A stretch of 64,000 nt of DNA from CAWGLW01 sp963823525 (GCA_963823525.1 CAWGLW010000005.1:1-64000), one strand, 5' to 3'. Shown: positions 17,292 to 25,599, counted from the first letter of the stretch. Notes: generated by a model from the letters alone, not told the origin. Made by a program: numbers and translations.

Positions 17292-18506
17292 TTGCGATGC
17301 GAGCCGCGGCGCATGGCCGAGACGGCCGCACTGCTGGTCGATCAGGTTTTGCCCGAACGCCCGCTGCGGCAGTGGGTGCTATCGCTGCCACATGCGTTGC
17401 GGTTCCTGCTGGCGAGGAACCCGGCCGCGCTGACGCAGGTGCTCGGCGTGGTGTATCGCGTGATCTCGGGCGACCTGCTGAAGCGTGCCGGGCTCACCCG
17501 CACCACTGGCCACACCGGCGCCGTGACGCTGATCCAGCGCTTCGGCTCCGCGCTGAACCTGAACATCCACTTTCATATGCTGTTCCTCGATGGGGTGTAC
17601 CTGATCGACGAGGCCGGGCAGGCGGTGTTCCGGCAGGTGCCGCAACCCGGCCCACAGGACCTTCAGATCCTCGTCGAACACATCGCAGAGCGCATCGGTC
17701 GCGCCCTGGAGAAGCAGGGCCTGATCAAGCGCGACACGGAGAACGCCTGGCTCGCCGAAGATGGCGAAGGCGGCCCGCTCGACGACCTGCTCGGCCACTC
17801 GATTACCTACCGCATCGCGGTCGGCCTGAGAGCCGGGCAGAAGCTGTTCACGCTGCAGACGGTGCCGGCCCGATCGCCGCAGTGGCTGGACGATCCCGGC
17901 GGCGCGGCACGGGCCGGCGGATTCTCCTTGCATGCCGGCATCGACATCGCGCCCGGGCAGCGCGCCAGGCTTGAGCGCCTGTGCCGCTATGTGAGCCGCC
18001 CGCCGGTGGCCACCGAGCGCATGGCGCTCACCTCATGCGGGCAGGTGCGCTATCAACTCAAGACCCCGTACCGCGACGGCACCACGCACCTCGCGATCGA
18101 GCCGCTGGATTTCATGGCGCGGTTGGCGGCGCTGGTACCGCCGCCGCGGATGCACCTGACGCGCTACCACGGCGTGTTCGCGCCGCACAGCAAGCTACGC
18201 GCAGCGGTGACGCCGGCGGGTCGGGGCATCGGCGCCCCGCAGCGAACGGGCCCGGTCACCGATGCAGTCCAGCCGCCGACACCCAGGCACGTGGCGATGA
18301 GTTGGGCGCGTCGGCTGAAGCGCGTGTTCGGCATCGAGATCGAGGACTGTGCCCGCTGCGGCGGGAAGCTCAGGGTCATCGCCAGCATCGAGGAGCCGGA
18401 GGTGATCGCGAAGATTCTGGCGCACCTGGAGAAGAGCGCTCCCGATCAGTCCCAGCCCGAGCTGCCGCTCGGTGCGCGGGCGCCGCCGCCGGCCCGCCTG
18501 CTTTGA
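17292..18506 (+). pseudogene. IS91-family transposase, copy B, longest copy
   Basis: 404 codons open. It begins inside the family with RRMAETAALLVDQVLP, then LRQWVLSLPHALRFLLA, the HUH-like HFHMLFLDGVYL, the RLCRYVSRPP segment and the C-terminal CARCGGKLRVIASIEEP motif. The cysteine-rich N-terminal zinc domain normally preceding RRMAETA is missing, so I call it truncated although it is the longest here. The first recognisable bases (29 nt from about 17304) are also found at 23305-23333, giving the same 5' breakpoint twice. A short palindrome (18531-18550, CCGACCGGTG and its mirror) follows the stop, as in copy C. Confidence 0.85.
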
Positions 18507-18756
18507 ATCCGAAGGTGAGGGGCGTTTGGGCCGACCGGTGAACCGGTCGGGCAGGGGCGGTGCGTGCCGGGATTGCGGTGGGCGCCAGGCGAGGGCGGTT
18601 TGCGGGGGCCAAGCCGAGAGAGGCCGGGGATTCAGGGGCAAGACGGCCGTTCGGCTGCCTGTCTGGCCGCCCAATGGGCGGGTCTTGGGCTGGCGGCGAC
18701 AGGCGCGGTTCCGTCATGAGGCTCGTTCGGCCAAGTAGACTGCGCCGCAGGAGCGC

Positions 18757-18774
18757 TTTGAACTTCCTATCCGC
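18757..18774 (+). repeat. IS91-type 3' terminus, copy B
   Basis: Identical 18-nt sequence TTTGAACTTCCTATCCGC to copies A and C, ending the copy B element. The 18507-18756 stretch is the non-coding tail of this element and contains the palindrome at 18531-18550. Confidence 0.8.
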
Positions 18775-18829
18775 GGGTTGCGATTGCCGATTCGCCGCAG
18801 TTTTTAACCAAGCCTAAACCTAGCAATTA

Positions 18830-19041
18830 TAGCATCGAAGCATTCGTTTAACTTGATGAAAATATGATTGAGCGGTCCCAAGTTGCGTCCACTCAGACGA
18901 TGAAGAAGCGGCAGGATGCCTTCCCGCTGCGGGCGCCTGATTCTTTCGAACCCTTGATCGATCGTTTGTGAGGCCCGACCGTCTATCCGGCGGAGCGGCT
19001 CAATCATATTTTCATCAAGTTAAACGAATGTCCCGGTGCTA
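18830..19041. mobile_element. 212-bp element with long terminal inverted repeats (MITE-like)
   Basis: Bases 18841-18873 and 18998-19030 are exact reverse complements over 33 bp; with a few mismatches the match extends outward to 18830 and 19041 (44 bp each). The 124-bp interior encodes nothing convincing. Perfect arms of this length with a short non-coding centre suggest a miniature inverted-repeat element or a cruciform-forming regulatory structure. I cannot see a clear target duplication. It sits about 130 bp upstream of the small helical protein gene. Confidence 0.6.
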
Positions 19042-19167
19042 CATTTAAGGGTCAACTCGATTCAAGATTCCGCTATACCGGCAATCGGCCTGGTCTAATG
19101 AACCCAAACAGGTGTTCCGGCCAGGCACGAGGAATTTGATATTTCTAATAGCAAAAAGGAGAAGGAA

Positions 19168-19500
19168 ATGGGACTTGCGTACCAGGAACACAGGGTTTAC
19201 GTGGACATCGCGAAAGGTTTTCGGGAAATTCGACGCGCTGAGAATGCTTTTTACAAGGACAAGCTGGACAGTGGCGTCAATCACCTCGCCAAAGCCCTGA
19301 ATGATTTTAGCGCGGCCGTGGACCATGCGGAAAAAGCTGCGGACGACGCGTACGGCAAGGCGGCCAAAGACATCGATAAAGGTATCACCGAGCTACAGAA
19401 AAGCATTGATGCGTATGGTGATGACGATAACGATAAGGCTGTGACGCATTACGATCGGGCAGTGGCACATTTCGACGATGCGTTGGATTTGATCGTCTAG
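19168..19500 (+). CDS. Small all-helical acidic protein, unknown function
   Basis: 110 aa with no signal peptide. The sequence is rich in Ala, Asp, Lys and Glu with repeated amphipathic helices (NHLAKALNDFSAAVDHAEKA, DDAYGKAAKDIDKGITELQK, AVTHYDRAVAHFDDALD), suggesting a helical bundle. A very strong ribosome binding site (AAAGGAGAAGGAA) lies directly ahead of the ATG. Six short Asp/Lys-containing repeats give a periodic look but no TPR consensus. I recognise no family. It is followed by a strong hairpin and then the barrel protein, and both lie between two IS91 copies. Confidence 0.75.
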   Translation: MGLAYQEHRVYVDIAKGFREIRRAENAFYKDKLDSGVNHLAKALNDFSAAVDHAEKAADDAYGKAAKDIDKGITELQKSIDAYGDDDNDKAVTHYDRAVAHFDDALDLIV

Positions 19501-19532
19501 CGGTTAACGGTTTTCCACGGTTCATTATGGTC

Positions 19533-19567
19533 GCAAACACCAGTGGCAGCTTGCCACTGGTGTTTGC
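19533..19567. terminator. Perfect 16-bp hairpin between the helical protein and barrel protein genes
   Basis: Arms 19533-19548 and 19552-19567 are exact reverse complements around a 3-nt loop (GCT), 32 nt after the stop of the helical protein gene. No T tract follows, so it may be a processing or attenuation structure rather than a simple terminator. Confidence 0.55.
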
Positions 19568-19641
19568 TATCCAGACGCTGAAACATCAGCTTGTGAACTA
19601 CAAAAATATCGGTGGCCTTAACTCCGCTAAAGGACCAGAAC

Positions 19642-20829
19642 ATGATCAAACTCCGAATTACAGCTTTGCTGCTTGCCTGTGCCCTCTCGCCGCTCGCATT
19701 CGCCGATAACTGGCAGCCCATTACGGGCGCTGACGCCCTGCGTGACATAATTTCCGGGGCCGTGGTCGAGGTCGGGCTGAAAGCCGGCGTCACGTCCATT
19801 GCCACTTATTCGGCTGACGGTACCGCGGTGGTCAAGGCCTGGGGCGAGACCTTCCAGCGCACCTGGGAGATCGTGGGAGATGACCAGGTCTGCTACACGG
19901 ATATCGAGACGAACTGTTTTACTCTGGAGCGGAATCCGGATGATCCGGGGGCGCTCAGGGCCACTGATGTGGAGAGCGGGGAGGTCTTTATGGCGCAGAT
20001 CTCCGGATCCGCTGGCGCTGAATTTATCTGGGAAGAACCGGCGGGCAGCGAGGGCGCGCTGGGTGAACCCTCTGCAGCGGAAGTTGCCGCTGCCCTGCTA
20101 GATCCGAACAGCACCATGGGAACCCTGAATTTTAATCTTGATTACGTTTCTTACAAGGGTGATATTCCCGGAGCCGGCAGCGCGGATGCCTGGCGCATGG
20201 TCTTTCAGCCCGTGTTGCCTTATTCGTTATCCGACACTACCAACCTCTTTGTGCGTCCGGCGATTCCGGTAATTTTTTCCCAGGACGTACCGCAGGCGGG
20301 CGGCGGCTTCAGCTCCGAGGGGGTTGACCTGGGTGATATCGGCTTTGATGTGGCGGTGGGCAAAACCCTGCCCGGTGGAATCGTGGTGCTCGGGGGCGTT
20401 GTGGGCGCCTTGCCAACGGCCACCAATGATGCGCTCGGACTGGATCAATGGCTGCTGGGCCCGGAGTTCGCCATCGCCAAGCTGGCGGATTGGGGTGTTG
20501 TGGGCGTGCTCCTGACGCACCAGTGGGACATCGCCGGCGACGACGACTTCGACACCAGTATTACCGGTGGTCAATACTCCTATGCCTTCAACCTCAAGAA
20601 CGGCTGGCAGATCTTCAGCGCACCGACCTTTTCCTATAACCACGAGGCCAGTAGCGGCAACAAGTGGACGCTCCCCGTGGGGGTCGGTGTCGCCAAGACT
20701 TCGATCATCAGCGGCCGGCCCTGGAAATTCACTGCCCAGTACTGGCAGTACGTGAAAACCCCGGAAGACTTTGGGCCTGACTTTCAGTTGCGTTTCACCG
20801 TTACGCCGGTGGTTAGTTTGCCCTGGTGA
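19642..20829 (+). CDS. Predicted outer-membrane beta-barrel (porin-like) protein
   Basis: 395 aa. The start at 19642 follows AAAGGA at about 8 nt and gives a clean signal peptide (MIKLRITALLLACALSPLAF then ADNW). An N-terminal domain (residues about 25-145) contains two Cys (DDQVCYTDIETNCF) that could form a disulfide. From about 155 to the end alternating hydrophobic strands dominate (WRMVFQPVLPYSLSDTTNLF, IGFDVAVGKTLPGG, GWQIFSAPTFSYNH), and the last residue is Trp in a VVSLPW ending, the aromatic C-terminal signal expected for barrel assembly. The specific transport role is unknown. The stop abuts the 5' breakpoint of IS91 copy C within 3 nt. Confidence 0.75.
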   Translation: MIKLRITALLLACALSPLAFADNWQPITGADALRDIISGAVVEVGLKAGVTSIATYSADGTAVVKAWGETFQRTWEIVGDDQVCYTDIETNCFTLERNPDDPGALRATDVESGEVFMAQISGSAGAEFIWEEPAGSEGALGEPSAAEVAAALLDPNSTMGTLNFNLDYVSYKGDIPGAGSADAWRMVFQPVLPYSLSDTTNLFVRPAIPVIFSQDVPQAGGGFSSEGVDLGDIGFDVAVGKTLPGGIVVLGGVVGALPTATNDALGLDQWLLGPEFAIAKLADWGVVGVLLTHQWDIAGDDDFDTSITGGQYSYAFNLKNGWQIFSAPTFSYNHEASSGNKWTLPVGVGVAKTSIISGRPWKFTAQYWQYVKTPEDFGPDFQLRFTVTPVVSLPW

Positions 20830-20831
20830 GC

Positions 20832-21408
20832 TGCCGGCATCGACATCGCGCCCGGGCAGCGCGCCAGGCTTGAGCGCCTGTGCCGCTATGTGAGCCGCCC
20901 GCCGGTGGCCACCGAGCGCATGGCGCTCACCTCATGCGGGCAGGTGCGCTATCAACTCAAGACCCCGTACCGCGACGGCACCACGCACCTCGCGATCGAG
21001 CCGCTGGATTTCATGGCGCGGTTGGCGGCGCTGGTACCGCCGCCGCGGATGCATCTGACGCGGTACCACGGGGTGTTCGCCCCGCGCAGCAAGCTGCGCG
21101 CAGCGGTGACGCCGGCGCACCGGGGCATCGGCGCCCCGCAGCGAACGGGCCCGGTCACCGATGCAGTCCAGCCGCCGACACCCAGGCACGTGGCGATGAG
21201 TTGGGCGCGTCGGCTGAAGCGCGTGTTCGGCATCGAGATCGAGGACTGTGCCCGCTGCGGCGGGAAGCTCAGGGTCATCGCCAGCATCGAGGAGCCGGAG
21301 GTGATCGCGAAGATTCTGGCGCACCTGGAGAAGAGCGCTCCCGATCAGTCCCAGCCCGAGCTGCCGCTCGGTGCGCGGGCGCCGCCGTCGCAGGCCAGGC
21401 TGCTTTGA
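20832..21408 (+). pseudogene. IS91-family transposase, copy C, only the C-terminal half
   Basis: Homology to copy B starts at its base 17934 (AGIDIAPGQRARLERLCRYV) and runs to the end with few differences, so only about 190 residues remain and the HUH motif is missing. The open frame from 20890 is an internal start. Near identity with copy B suggests a recent shared origin. The palindrome at 21435-21450 and the 18-nt end at 21606-21623 follow. Confidence 0.85.
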
Positions 21409-21605
21409 GTGCGGAGGTGAGGGGCGTATGGCCTGACCGGTGAACCGGTCGGGCAGGGACGGTGCGTGCCGGATCGCGGTGGGCGGTTGGCGAGGGCATC
21501 CGACTGACTGCCAGGCCGCCCAACCGACGGGTTTCAGGTTGGCGGCGGCAGGCTCAGTCCCAACGTAAGGCCCGTTCCACGAACCGACTTGGGCGCGGAA
21601 GGCGG

Positions 21606-21623
21606 TTTGAACTTCCTATCCGC
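21606..21623 (+). repeat. IS91-type 3' terminus, copy C
   Basis: Third exact copy of TTTGAACTTCCTATCCGC, preceded as in the others by a conserved stretch containing GCCCGTTC. The interval 21409-21788 otherwise holds only IS91 tail and about 165 bp in which I see no gene. Confidence 0.8.
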
Positions 21624-21788
21624 GACAACAGCTTCATTGTGGTCATGCAGGAATTTGCGCGCTTGGAGGGGTTGCCTGATGTGAACGATGATGGAACTTG
21701 GCAGTAATGACCGCTTCTGGCCGAGCCCAGTCGGTCGCCTAGAAAACAAATGAGCGGCTGCTACTGACCCAAAGCGGACGCCCACAAC

Positions 21789-22361
21789 TCAGTTGGCCAG
21801 CGGTACAAGCGTGTTTACACTCATTACTAGCACAGCCAATACCGAGTAGGCTGAAAAGACGCGATGAAATACCAGATTGTCGGTGCGCAATGCGAACAAG
21901 GACAACACGATTAATGGCCCCACGAACGCCGCATACGGCAGGTGACCAACAATAGACACGTCTTTGTCCAGCTTGATGAGGTAGTCGATAGTATCAACGC
22001 AGAGAAAAAGCAGCAGCACACCGAAAAACCAGACCCGATTCCGCATGAACTGCTTTCGATAGTTATGATCCGCCGGCACGCCCTCCGGAAACAGGAGCGC
22101 CATCAGAAGGAAAAGAAGAGTCGAGTAGGCCAGCAAAAAAACGAACAGCGGATACGTCCACTGCTGCTGTTCGGCAAGCACGAACGTAAACCACCAAAAT
22201 GCAATGGTCCAAATCAAAATCGTTGCGGACCACAATAGCTGCACCCAGGAAACCGTAACGTCAGCCCGCACATGGATGATTCGCGCGACGTTAGTTAGAA
22301 AAGACGTCACAGACAATCCGATCACGACGGATATCAGTACGGTCAAATATTCGAAAGCCAT
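21789..22361 (-). CDS. Integral membrane protein, unknown function
   Basis: 190 aa with about six hydrophobic helices (residues roughly 5-25, 40-60, 70-90, 110-128, 140-158, 168-186) and short charged loops (PEGVPADHNYRKQFMRNRVW). No motif for transport or catalysis is visible and I cannot assign a family. It faces the IS91 copies convergently and stands alone, with lower GC than the core genes. The start codon at 22361 is chosen because it gives a complete first helix (EYLTVLISVVIGLSVTSFL); no strong ribosome binding site was found. Confidence 0.6.
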   Translation of the reverse strand: MAFEYLTVLISVVIGLSVTSFLTNVARIIHVRADVTVSWVQLLWSATILIWTIAFWWFTFVLAEQQQWTYPLFVFLLAYSTLLFLLMALLFPEGVPADHNYRKQFMRNRVWFFGVLLLFLCVDTIDYLIKLDKDVSIVGHLPYAAFVGPLIVLSLFALRTDNLVFHRVFSAYSVLAVLVMSVNTLVPLAN

Positions 22362-22636
22362 GCCCTTATTATGCGCTACGTCAATTGCAATTCCATCGAT
22401 ATTGGTAGGTTCGAACGGCGGCTATTGGCCGATGGCTGAAGTTCACCAGGAGCTTGAACGAGCGACTGCTTTTCGAAAGCGCTGTCGTTCACGAATCAAC
22501 TTTCGCTTTGTGCACCGCATACGGCTTCTATGGTTGACATAGCCGCCGGTCGATCGAACTGAGGTATTGTGACGGCTGGTGACCCAAAGGAGACACTCAG
22601 CGCTGTCTGTTCGAACGTCCGCTTTTGTGTAGCGAG

Positions 22637-22686
22637 GTACATCGTCAGCTTGGGAAGCTGATGTTCTACCGTTGAACTACACCCGC
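22637..22686 (-). pseudogene. 5' two-thirds of tRNA-Gly(CCC)
   Basis: Read on the minus strand from 22686, the sequence begins GCGGGTGTAGTTCAACGG and contains the D arm and a full anticodon arm with loop TTCCCAA (anticodon CCC). After the anticodon stem the variable-loop region begins but the T arm and 3' acceptor strand are absent, and unrelated sequence follows. It cannot make a tRNA. Half tRNAs arise when an element integrates in or recombines at a tRNA gene. Confidence 0.75.
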
Positions 22687-22767
22687 AAGTTGCTTGGTAT
22701 GCGGAGGTCCTACAGTCAGGCGGTGTGACGAGTCACGGTCAGGCGGTAGAGGAATGGTCTTGGGACT

Positions 22768-22923
22768 GACGCTCGATTCCTCGAGCCCGTTCATCTGGAG
22801 AACGATCCGAGGTTTGCCGACGACGAGGAATACGTCCAGCAGGTCTACGATGAAATCGAAGGCACGATTCAGGACGGCATGAACGAACTCGCGAAGAAGC
22901 GGAAGTTCCCGGTTTTTGCCTGA
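22768..22923 (+). pseudogene. 3' remnant of a glycerol-phosphate acyltransferase-like gene
   Basis: The frame ending at stop 22921-22923 reads VHLENDPRFADDEEYVQQVY, then DEIEGTIQDGMNELAKKRKF, then PVFA-stop. A C-terminus with Tyr-Asp-Glu, a helical stretch and an Arg/Lys-rich FPV ending is familiar from lysophospholipid/glycerol acyltransferases. No HX4D motif or start is present, so only the tail survives. The family call is tentative; the stretch being an in-frame protein tail is well supported. Confidence 0.5.
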
Positions 22924-23154
22924 CGGGCACGATTCGCGCTAAGCCGGCATTGCACCGGAGAAGGTTTGGTCGATCGAGGCGGTCCGAACCGAGCTGCGCG
23001 AGATAAGTGACTGGCCGCGGATACGCGACCGGCGGCGAAACTCGAACGCAGTCGGCAGTTCGCATTCGCGAACACGGCCTTATGTCACCTGGCCGCCCCA
23101 TTTGTTGCGACGCCGACTGCGGGTATGCAGACTCTCCGGAGAATCAACCGGGCG
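22924..23154. other. Non-coding stretch between gene remnants
   Basis: I see no gene, tRNA or strong hairpin in this interval; short frames on both strands carry no recognisable protein. Confidence 0.35.
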
Positions 23155-23304
23155 TCCGATCAGCACGACCGCCTTGCCCTTTCCGGTTCGCGAGGCAATC
23201 TCGCGCGCATCGGCCAGCGTCCAGCAGGCATGCACGCCCCCATGCTCGAGCCCCGAAATGGGCGGCGTCATCGGACGCGCCCCCGTCGCGATCAGCAACT
23301 TGTC
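23155..23304 (-). pseudogene. Fragment of a FAD-dependent pyridine nucleotide-disulfide oxidoreductase
   Basis: The minus strand reads DKLLIATGARPMTPPISGLE, then HGGVHACWTLADAREIASRT, then GKGKAVVLIG, which matches the junction between the FAD and NAD domains in NADH oxidase/nitrite reductase-type flavoproteins (ATGA motif, then the start of the NAD-binding beta strand). Upstream and downstream parts are absent. Its 5' edge is replaced exactly by 29 nt of IS91 transposase sequence (23305-23333). Confidence 0.7.
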
Positions 23305-23333
23305 GCGGCGCATGGCCGAGACGGCCGCACTGA
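23305..23333 (+). repeat. 29-nt IS91 transposase fragment sharing copy B's 5' breakpoint
   Basis: The bases encoding RRMAETAAL here match the first bases of IS91 copy B (from about 17304) without a mismatch, then both sides diverge. Between 23334 and 23591 I see no gene. Confidence 0.7.
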
Positions 23334-23591
23334 CCTGCCGGTTTTCTTCGGACCAATTCAGCTTTGGAAGATGGTCTCCTCGGAACGGGTTGTTGAAATC
23401 TGTTTTCTGAATTCCGCCGGCGTCAGATTGTTGTATCGTGCTCAACGCATATGCCTATGGGCATGAAATTAGTGCCCGACTTACAAGGATCCAGCGACTT
23501 GTTTGCGGCTCTTTGCAGGGCAGTCTTCATGGCATTCGGGTGCATGGGTCACTATAAAATGTGGACTTTGAAGAAAAATAAATGCGGGTTG

Positions 23592-23609
23592 ACCATCGAG
23601 TGGGAGTAG
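23592..23609 (+). repeat. Right direct repeat (attR-like), copy of guaA 3' end
   Basis: ACCATCGAGTGGGAGTAG matches the guaA terminus (7754-7771) at 16 of 18 positions, and both differences are synonymous or outside the TIEWE codons. It is directly followed by the spacer and start of tadA, restoring what would have been a guaA-tadA junction. This supports insertion of everything between 7772 and 23591. Confidence 0.7.
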
Positions 23610-23650
23610 ATCGGCGGTCCGGGCTGGCCGCGAACACAAAAGGCGAAGCC

Positions 23651-24103
23651 GTGGAGCCAGACGACGTCGTGTTCATGCGCCGTGCCCTGGAACTGGCCGG
23701 CGAGGCGGAAGCCGCCGGTGAAGTGCCGGTCGGTGCCGTCCTGGTCCATGCCGGGTCGATCGTTGCCGAGGGCTGGAATCGTCCGATCGGCCAGTGCGAT
23801 CCCTCCGCGCATGCTGAGATGATTGCGCTGAGGGCGGGCGCGAACGCGCTGGGCAGCTACCGCCTGCTCGATACGACCCTGTACGTCACGCTGGAGCCCT
23901 GCGCGATGTGCGCGGGCGCGATGGTCCACGCGCGCGTCAGGCGCCTGGTTTTTGCGGCGACCGATCCGCGAGCCGGAGCGGCGGGCAGTGTGTTCAATGT
24001 CGTACAGCATCCTTCCCTGAATCATCGGATCGAATGCAGCGGCGGAGTACTTGCCGAGGAATGTGCCGCCAGGCTGCGACAGTTCTTCGTGGCCCGACGT
24101 TGA
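23651..24103 (+). CDS. tadA: tRNA-specific adenosine deaminase
   Basis: 150 aa from GTG 23651. TadA converts A34 to inosine in tRNA-Arg(ACG). The zinc-dependent deaminase motifs are complete: HAEMIAL (His ligand and proton-shuttling Glu) and PCAMCAGA (two Cys ligands), followed by the family segments GAAGSVFNVVQHP and LNHRIE. The open frame extends upstream to 23582 through the att-like repeat, but those codons belong to the island end; GTG 23651 gives the usual length and N-terminus before MRRALELA. It is convergent with mltF, 35 bp apart. Confidence 0.95.
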   Translation: MEPDDVVFMRRALELAGEAEAAGEVPVGAVLVHAGSIVAEGWNRPIGQCDPSAHAEMIALRAGANALGSYRLLDTTLYVTLEPCAMCAGAMVHARVRRLVFAATDPRAGAAGSVFNVVQHPSLNHRIECSGGVLAEECAARLRQFFVARR

Positions 24104-24138
24104 GTCACCACTGAAAGAAGCGGGCGCTGATTCCGGGC

Positions 24139-25518
24139 TCAGCTCGATTCGGCGGCGGTTTCAATGGATTCGAAGACAGGCCCGGTGCCGAGCATCTCGA
24201 GGATGTTCAGGTACGACTGAACATGCTCGACGTAGCGCACGGGTTCCCAGCCACGCGCATAGCCCCGCTTGGTGCGTGTATACCAGCGTTCCTGGCTCAG
24301 CAGCGGCAGGTAGCGGCGCACCTCTTCCCAGCTGTCGGGATTACGGCCGGCGCCCTGGGCGAGAATACGTGCGTCCTCGAGATGCCCGAAGCCGACGTTG
24401 TAGGCGGCTACGGCCATCCATGTGCGATCCGGCTCGGGCACCCGTTCGGGAATCTTGTCAAAGACCCGCGCAAGGTAGCGGGCGCCGCCGAAAATACTTT
24501 GGCGAGGGTCGTACGGGTTGCGCACGCGCATCATCGTCGCGGTCCCGCCGGTCAGTTGCATCAGTCCTCGTGCGCCGGCGTAGGAGACGGCCTTCGGATC
24601 CCATTTTGATTCCTGGTAACTCATTGCCGCCAGCAGCCGCCAGTCGAGTTCGTACCGTTCTGCTGCTTCCTGGAACATACCCAGGTAAGCGGGCAGTCGA
24701 CTGTCCAGGTGTTGCATGAAATTGCGCGACAGCAGGTAATTGAATCGCTCGTCTTCGCCGTAGTAGCGATCCAGCAGCACGGTGATAGCGCCCTCCGTCC
24801 GGGCCGTGACAAAGAACGCGTTGATCCGATTGAGCAGGCTCTTGTCGTTGCCTTCGGTATTGACCATCCAGGCGATCGAGGCCTGTGGTGCGAGATCCAG
24901 CGCAATTGACAGCTCCGGATGAACCGACCGGTTCAACGCAAACTCGGTGGAGCTTGCGAGCGTGTATTGCGTATCGCCGCGCGAGACCTCCGCGAGGATC
25001 TGTTCCGTGTCCGTATTGGCGCGCTCGATCCAGACCAGTTCCGGATCCTTCAGACGCAGGTCTTCGAGCGTCCTCTGGTGCGCGCTGCCGGCCGCCACCT
25101 CGATTCGACCGCGTGAGGCGGCGCGAATCGACAGCGGTTTAGGACTGCGCCGGCGGTAGACCAGATGAGCCTGGACACGATGATAGCCCGGAGCGAAAGC
25201 TACCCCCGGGGGCAGGCCAATGCCCGTGGTCAGGCCTGCCGCTGCCACATGCGCCCGCCCTGAGGCCACCTCTTCGATCGCTGCTTCGCGGGTCGGGGCG
25301 GTGTACAGGCGAAGCTGGACACCCAGGTACTCGGCAAAACGGCTGGCCAGTTCATAGCTCGGACCCTCCGGCCCCTGGCTGCCCAGGTAGTAGGCATCGG
25401 GACTGTTGCGCGTGACGACGCGTAACTGGCCGCTCGCGAGGATTCGCTCGAGCATGGCTGGCGGCTGCGAGCAGGTAGCAAGCAGCAAAGTCGCGACGAG
25501 TGCGAGGAGGGTTCTCAT
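24139..25518 (-). CDS. mltF: Membrane-bound lytic murein transglycosylase F
   Basis: 459 aa. The N-terminus is a signal sequence ending LLLATCSQPP; Cys16 could be lipidated although Thr at the -1 position is unusual. Residues about 30-260 form a periplasmic solute-binding fold (SBP_bac_3) that in MltF has a regulatory role. Residues about 290-430 form the SLT lysozyme-like domain with catalytic Glu near 303 in SYQESKWDP and the GLMQLT and AAYNVGFGH motifs. The enzyme cleaves peptidoglycan glycan strands from the outer membrane face. The gene is monocistronic here. Confidence 0.92.
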   Translation of the reverse strand: MRTLLALVATLLLATCSQPPAMLERILASGQLRVVTRNSPDAYYLGSQGPEGPSYELASRFAEYLGVQLRLYTAPTREAAIEEVASGRAHVAAAGLTTGIGLPPGVAFAPGYHRVQAHLVYRRRSPKPLSIRAASRGRIEVAAGSAHQRTLEDLRLKDPELVWIERANTDTEQILAEVSRGDTQYTLASSTEFALNRSVHPELSIALDLAPQASIAWMVNTEGNDKSLLNRINAFFVTARTEGAITVLLDRYYGEDERFNYLLSRNFMQHLDSRLPAYLGMFQEAAERYELDWRLLAAMSYQESKWDPKAVSYAGARGLMQLTGGTATMMRVRNPYDPRQSIFGGARYLARVFDKIPERVPEPDRTWMAVAAYNVGFGHLEDARILAQGAGRNPDSWEEVRRYLPLLSQERWYTRTKRGYARGWEPVRYVEHVQSYLNILEMLGTGPVFESIETAAESS

Positions 25519-25588
25519 GGCCGTTTTTCCTGGCGATATTGTCGCTGTTTTGGCCTTCTCGCGTGTGCGTGGTTCATTGCGCCGACCT

Positions 25589-25599
25589 TGCTATAGAAT
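25589..25599 (+). promoter_or_regulatory. Extended -10 promoter for tRNA-Ser
   Basis: TGCTATAGAAT fits an extended -10 element (TG plus TATAGA/TAGAAT). Transcription starting about 7 nt later would give a leader of roughly 35-40 nt before the tRNA. No good -35 is visible, which is usual for extended -10 promoters. Confidence 0.45.

Noticed and set aside
7772..23591. Integrase or conjugation genes expected in a guaA-inserted element
   Set aside because: None found on either strand; only IS transposases are present, so I describe the island without naming it an ICE.
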